DNA from: Clostridiales bacterium
GTDB lineage: Bacteria; Bacillota_A; Clostridia; Saccharofermentanales; Saccharofermentanaceae
Reading direction: 5' to 3'
Assembly (NCBI GenBank): GCA_024695545.1
Contig: JAILHZ010000039.1
Span: 1-16,503 of the forward strand
DNA length: 16,503 nucleotides
Positions 13,217 to 16,503 of the stretch are shown piece after piece. Within the stretch, counting starts at the first letter, position 1. Every line of letters starts with the position of its first letter. The translations under genes were made by a program, and so were the position numbers. A model generated the notes under the pieces. That model did no database searches. It saw nothing but the letters and a program-made list of their open reading frames with translations, and was not told the origin of the DNA.

Positions 13217-15496
13217 CTACTGATAATTCTCTGAAATATACAGATCCATCCGATCATCAAGAGTCGATGCGATCTGCTCGACTGTACGTTGCTGCGTGTA
13301 GTACGAAGAGATTTCGTCGTATATAAAGTCCTCGACGCCCCAGTCGATTGCTCGAATTGTATCGACCGAGTTTACGAATTCACGGAAATCCTCTGCTGCT
13401 TCTGCGCTGACAGCTGTATGACCGAACACAAATCGCTTCATATCTTCATCTGTCACATGCTCGGGATCCATAGCACTACTTAAAACAAGATCAAGCACCT
13501 CACTGTTCACCGTCCCACATCCGAGTTTTTTCTGTGTTTCCGGCACGAGAAGTTGCCGAACAAATTCCCAGCACTTTTCCTGATTCTTAGTAGACGAGGA
13601 GATCGCCACCTGCCCGGATGGAACTGCCAGATGGACTGAGTCATACATTGAAGGATACCCGACAAACACTATTCGATCGTGCACCGACTTTTCTTCCCTG
13701 GCCAGTTCAAAGACATCCGAAGGGCCATAATTCGCCAGATAGCAGAGGCCGCTGTACACATCCTGTAGCGAGGCAAACTCGCCCCACGTCACAGATGGAT
13801 CTACACCTATTGCCAAAACTGTTTCAACCAGTTCTTCCAGATTCTCTCTCTTTACTTCTTTAGGTTGCCCATACGCACCCCAAAGATCGCAATAGTTGTA
13901 CATCAGTGCTTCCCCTGCCAACGCCGGTGCAGACTGTATTGCACTCATCGACTTGCCGGAAGAATCGCACATTTTCTTCATCTCAGAAAGGCTCACTTCG
14001 TTATTTCGGAAATCGCTCCGAAGTCCATAGTATCCTCCCATGTTATAACTCGAAAACACGTAATAGCAGTGTTCTCCGTCTCTCATCATAAGATTTCGCA
14101 GGCTCGGGATCAGACTGTCGAGATTCACCTCCTTGTCACTTTCGAAGAAGGGAACCATATCCATGACGATACCGGCATGTCCGAAGTAGTCATAATCGAA
14201 ATTCTCTCCATAGAAGATATCCGGTGCATTTCCCTCTCGAAAATACTTCAGAAGTTTCATTTTCACTTCTTGAGCCTCCTGCTTAGTTGACCAGGAAAAC
14301 TCTTCAAAATAGTCATGAAGTACGACGCGATAATCATCATTAGTCGTGTTAAAGTTGTAAACTGCCCAGCTCAATGCCGAATCGGTTAGAAGGCCATATC
14401 CTCCCACCACAAGTTCTGTGCAGTTCTGGTGAAGTGTACTGTCGTAAGTGAAAAATCCGATGTCCGCGCTTCCGTCTTCGTAGGTAGTCTTCTTTGCAAA
14501 ATGCGTATCATCAAGAGCAACATATCTGCTAGAACCACTCATCTTGTCCGGACGTATATCCGTGTCGTTCCACAGCGCCATTGTCTGAATCTGCATATTG
14601 GGAAGATCCACCTTATACTCACCTTGAAGCGTGAAATAATACTGGTTATCACAGCGGTCAACATGTGCATCAAAACCGTCCGTATTAATCACGAACTCCG
14701 TCTTCTGCGACGCAAAATCAAGTTTGTAGTAATCAGAGAAACGCTCATCTTCACAGGAGAGAAGATAGATATTCCCACCCTGTTCGAAGATTCCCATAGA
14801 ACCTTGATGCATCGACATATCCGTCGTTATCGTTGTCAGTAGTTTCCAGTCAACTGAGTATTTGGCGATTGTCCTATTTCCGACAATGATGTAACCGTCC
14901 GATATAGAATAGATCGAATGCGCATACATGTCGAGATGGATCACATTTGTCTCCTCGCCGGTTTCCCTATCGAAGAAAAGAAGATCATTTCGCATATCGG
15001 ATTCGTTCATCTCACCTCGGTTGACCGCAGCCCACTGCTCATTCTCTTCGGTCAGGACTACAAACTCCTTTTCCAGAAGCAAGCACAGATTCTGCTCTCT
15101 GTTCATTTGCAGCTTATTCCGAAGCTGTCCATCCAAACCCACCGTAAGGATATCCATGCGATATTCACGTTTCTCATCCCCACCATTTTCTGCGCGACTA
15201 TAGAATACGGACAAACAGTAATTGATTTCATCAAAGAAGACGTTTCCTATCTCATAGATATTCCATCCATCTTCTGCTGACAGATCGAGATATGTTCCAC
15301 GATAACTGTACTTTCCTCCGACTCTCTCCAGAGAACTTCCCTGATCGACCAAGTTTTGTCCTTCGCCCATCAGGTCTGAACCATCTGATTTCTTTTTCTT
15401 ACAGCCCGTACCCGATATCGCAAGTAAACTGATGACAAGAAGCCCGACCACGGTGCGAATAAAAATATGCCATTTAGAACTACTGCATCTCTTCAT
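13217..15496 (-). CDS. Divergent propeller-like/solute-binding lipoprotein (paralog D)
   Basis: 759 residues. The signal peptide ends in ISGTGC (Cys32, with an unusual Gly at -3) followed by KKKK. The N-terminal half again has blade-like turn motifs (GLDGQ, DRETGEE, SVDWK). It lacks the ESDP and NPHAGK motifs of A to C; the joint instead runs through WAVYNFNTTNDDYRVVLHDY. The solute-binding domain is recognisable by GNAPDIFYG, NLDSLIPSLRNLMM, CWEFVRQLLVPETQ and a C-terminal RTVEQIASTLDDR, where DDR replaces QNR. The ATG at 15496 overlaps the upstream gene by 17 bases, with GGAG at 7 bases inside that gene, so translation is probably coupled. Its different neighbours and motifs suggest a different partner from A to C. 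Confidence 0.83.
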   Translation of the reverse strand: MKRCSSSKWHIFIRTVVGLLVISLLAISGTGCKKKKSDGSDLMGEGQNLVDQGSSLERVGGKYSYRGTYLDLSAEDGWNIYEIGNVFFDEINYCLSVFYSRAENGGDEKREYRMDILTVGLDGQLRNKLQMNREQNLCLLLEKEFVVLTEENEQWAAVNRGEMNESDMRNDLLFFDRETGEETNVIHLDMYAHSIYSISDGYIIVGNRTIAKYSVDWKLLTTITTDMSMHQGSMGIFEQGGNIYLLSCEDERFSDYYKLDFASQKTEFVINTDGFDAHVDRCDNQYYFTLQGEYKVDLPNMQIQTMALWNDTDIRPDKMSGSSRYVALDDTHFAKKTTYEDGSADIGFFTYDSTLHQNCTELVVGGYGLLTDSALSWAVYNFNTTNDDYRVVLHDYFEEFSWSTKQEAQEVKMKLLKYFREGNAPDIFYGENFDYDYFGHAGIVMDMVPFFESDKEVNLDSLIPSLRNLMMRDGEHCYYVFSSYNMGGYYGLRSDFRNNEVSLSEMKKMCDSSGKSMSAIQSAPALAGEALMYNYCDLWGAYGQPKEVKRENLEELVETVLAIGVDPSVTWGEFASLQDVYSGLCYLANYGPSDVFELAREEKSVHDRIVFVGYPSMYDSVHLAVPSGQVAISSSTKNQEKCWEFVRQLLVPETQKKLGCGTVNSEVLDLVLSSAMDPEHVTDEDMKRFVFGHTAVSAEAAEDFREFVNSVDTIRAIDWGVEDFIYDEISSYYTQQRTVEQIASTLDDRMDLYISENYQ

Positions 15497-16503
15497 CCGG
15501 CATCTCCATTCTCGGGTCGTCTAAAGCATACTCCTTCGAGTACAGTGCTTTTCCAGTGGTCGCATCGATGCTGATGCAGAAAAAACAATTGCAGTTATAT
15601 GTCTCACTGTATAAGTAGAAGTTCCACACCGGAACCAGATATGTTTTCGCGCTCTCGGAATAGTCATACGTATCGAGATCGTATTCGCTAAGCGGGAGAT
15701 AAGCCAACTCCGCAGCATAGATCTGAACAGTATCCATCGAGAGATACGGGAGCGGAGAATTGAAGTATTCGAGCGATTCCGCAACGGCGTCGAGACACTC
15801 TGTCACGGGCTTCAGAGGAATGTCCTCTTTCACTACGGATCGGATAGTAAAATCTCCGCTTCTGCCGAAGTGTAATATGGTATCTCCATTCCTATACGGA
15901 TTACCCTGCGTATGCATCAGGCAAGAACCCTTCGTATGGGAGATGAGGTCACCGTACTCGAATACACCTCTGGGGCAAGACATGTAATTAAAATCTCCGC
16001 AAACAGGGATGTTGTCGATGTATTTGTCGGCGATACCGACACAGTGCAGCACATCACAGTCCTCCGGAAAATACGCCGGCTTTCCGGGGCAGTAACGTGC
16101 ATTCCTCGGGAAAACCGCCCCGTCGAAATTGAAGCACAGGATCGGCTGATCCGGGTCGATGCTGCCCACGCTGGTGTCAAACGGAAGACTCTCCCAGTCC
16201 GGGATCTCCCCGATCGTCATGACACTCATTCCGGCGACCGTATTCCGGATCGTGTCTTCCGGCGGCGTATACCTGATCAAAGGAGTATCTTTCGTACTCC
16301 CGTTCTCAGATACTTCCTCGGCAAAACAGTTAAAAGCACTTCCGAAATACCAGTCTCTTACAAACAGAATATCGTATGCGTATGTCCAGTGGTCCGCTTC
16401 AAAAAACGACAGCTGAGATTCATCTTTCCAGTGTTCTTCCTGCCACTGCCGAGTAGTGTGAAGAGGCAGAGCAACATCGATCTCATATACATTCACCGTA
16501 CCG
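15480..16503 (-). CDS. Probable secreted protein of unknown family, N-terminus beyond the window
   Basis: About 340 residues are visible and the frame is still open at the right edge. The first in-frame GTG (16496) has only seven bases before it and no visible ribosome binding site, so the true start and any signal peptide probably lie outside. The sequence is acidic and rich in aromatic residues, with about ten cysteines (for example CFNFDG, YCPGKP, CDVLHCVG, CNCFFC). The C-terminal part, AKTYLVPVWNFYLY...CISIDATTGKALY, resembles the last strands of PepSY or YycH-type regulatory domains, where a precursor-like or partner-binding domain ends in VPVW and an IDATTG turn. It is translationally coupled to paralog D (17-base overlap), so the two products probably act together. 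No enzyme motif is seen. Confidence 0.6.
   Translation of the reverse strand, partial: GTVNVYEIDVALPLHTTRQWQEEHWKDESQLSFFEADHWTYAYDILFVRDWYFGSAFNCFAEEVSENGSTKDTPLIRYTPPEDTIRNTVAGMSVMTIGEIPDWESLPFDTSVGSIDPDQPILCFNFDGAVFPRNARYCPGKPAYFPEDCDVLHCVGIADKYIDNIPVCGDFNYMSCPRGVFEYGDLISHTKGSCLMHTQGNPYRNGDTILHFGRSGDFTIRSVVKEDIPLKPVTECLDAVAESLEYFNSPLPYLSMDTVQIYAAELAYLPLSEYDLDTYDYSESAKTYLVPVWNFYLYSETYNCNCFFCISIDATTGKALYSKEYALDDPRMEMPDEEMQ

Noticed and set aside
1..16503. CRISPR array or insertion sequence
   Set aside because: No regularly spaced long repeats, transposase motifs or IS-type terminal inverted repeats were seen.

Overview
The window looks like chromosomal DNA from a Gram-positive clostridial bacterium, probably Lachnospiraceae or Oscillospiraceae. 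The reasons are strong AAAGGAG/AGGAGG ribosome binding sites, many lipobox (type II) signal peptides, a BlaI/BlaR1 pair, acidic Ser/Thr/Glu-rich extracellular tails, and secreted-protein modules I associate with gut and rumen Clostridia. Species cannot be named. No database search was possible; family names come from motifs I can see.

Left edge (1-460): the N-terminus of an XRE-type regulator runs off the edge on the minus strand, with an inverted repeat over its promoter. At 351-396 lies the 3' part of a tRNA-Thr(TGT) gene without its 5' part, followed by a terminator. This is the usual scar of an element integrated into a tRNA gene, so bases 1 to about 350 are probably the end of an integrative element and the rest is host chromosome.

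Main locus (545-16503): four large paralogous lipoproteins (834, 804, 799 and 759 residues in their longest reading) have an N-terminal half that looks like a beta-propeller and a C-terminal ABC-type solute-binding domain. No permease or ATPase gene is present. One (545-3043, minus) stands alone and is divergent from a plus-strand operon (3471-5526) of an ECF-type sigma factor, a single-pass membrane protein that is the likely anti-sigma factor, a 12-codon leader and a small Ig-like lipoprotein. Their shared 427-bp intergenic region holds two long palindromes with the same TGTC-N6-GACA core. The minus-strand operon blaI-blaR1-SBP-SBP (12158-5627) has a textbook BlaI operator at its promoter and a degenerate second one just before the two SBP genes. 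The BlaR1-like protease has no penicillin-binding sensor domain, only an acidic tail. Upstream is a second minus-strand operon: a protein cut by the window edge, the fourth SBP, and a lipoprotein whose domain I recall as a C-terminal sensor on clostridial BlaR1-like proteases.

Taken together this is a cell-surface sensing locus with two transmembrane signalling routes (ECF sigma/membrane partner, and BlaR1/BlaI) intermixed with orphan propeller-SBP lipoproteins. That these lipoproteins act as ligand sensors for those routes is my inference, not something the sequence proves.
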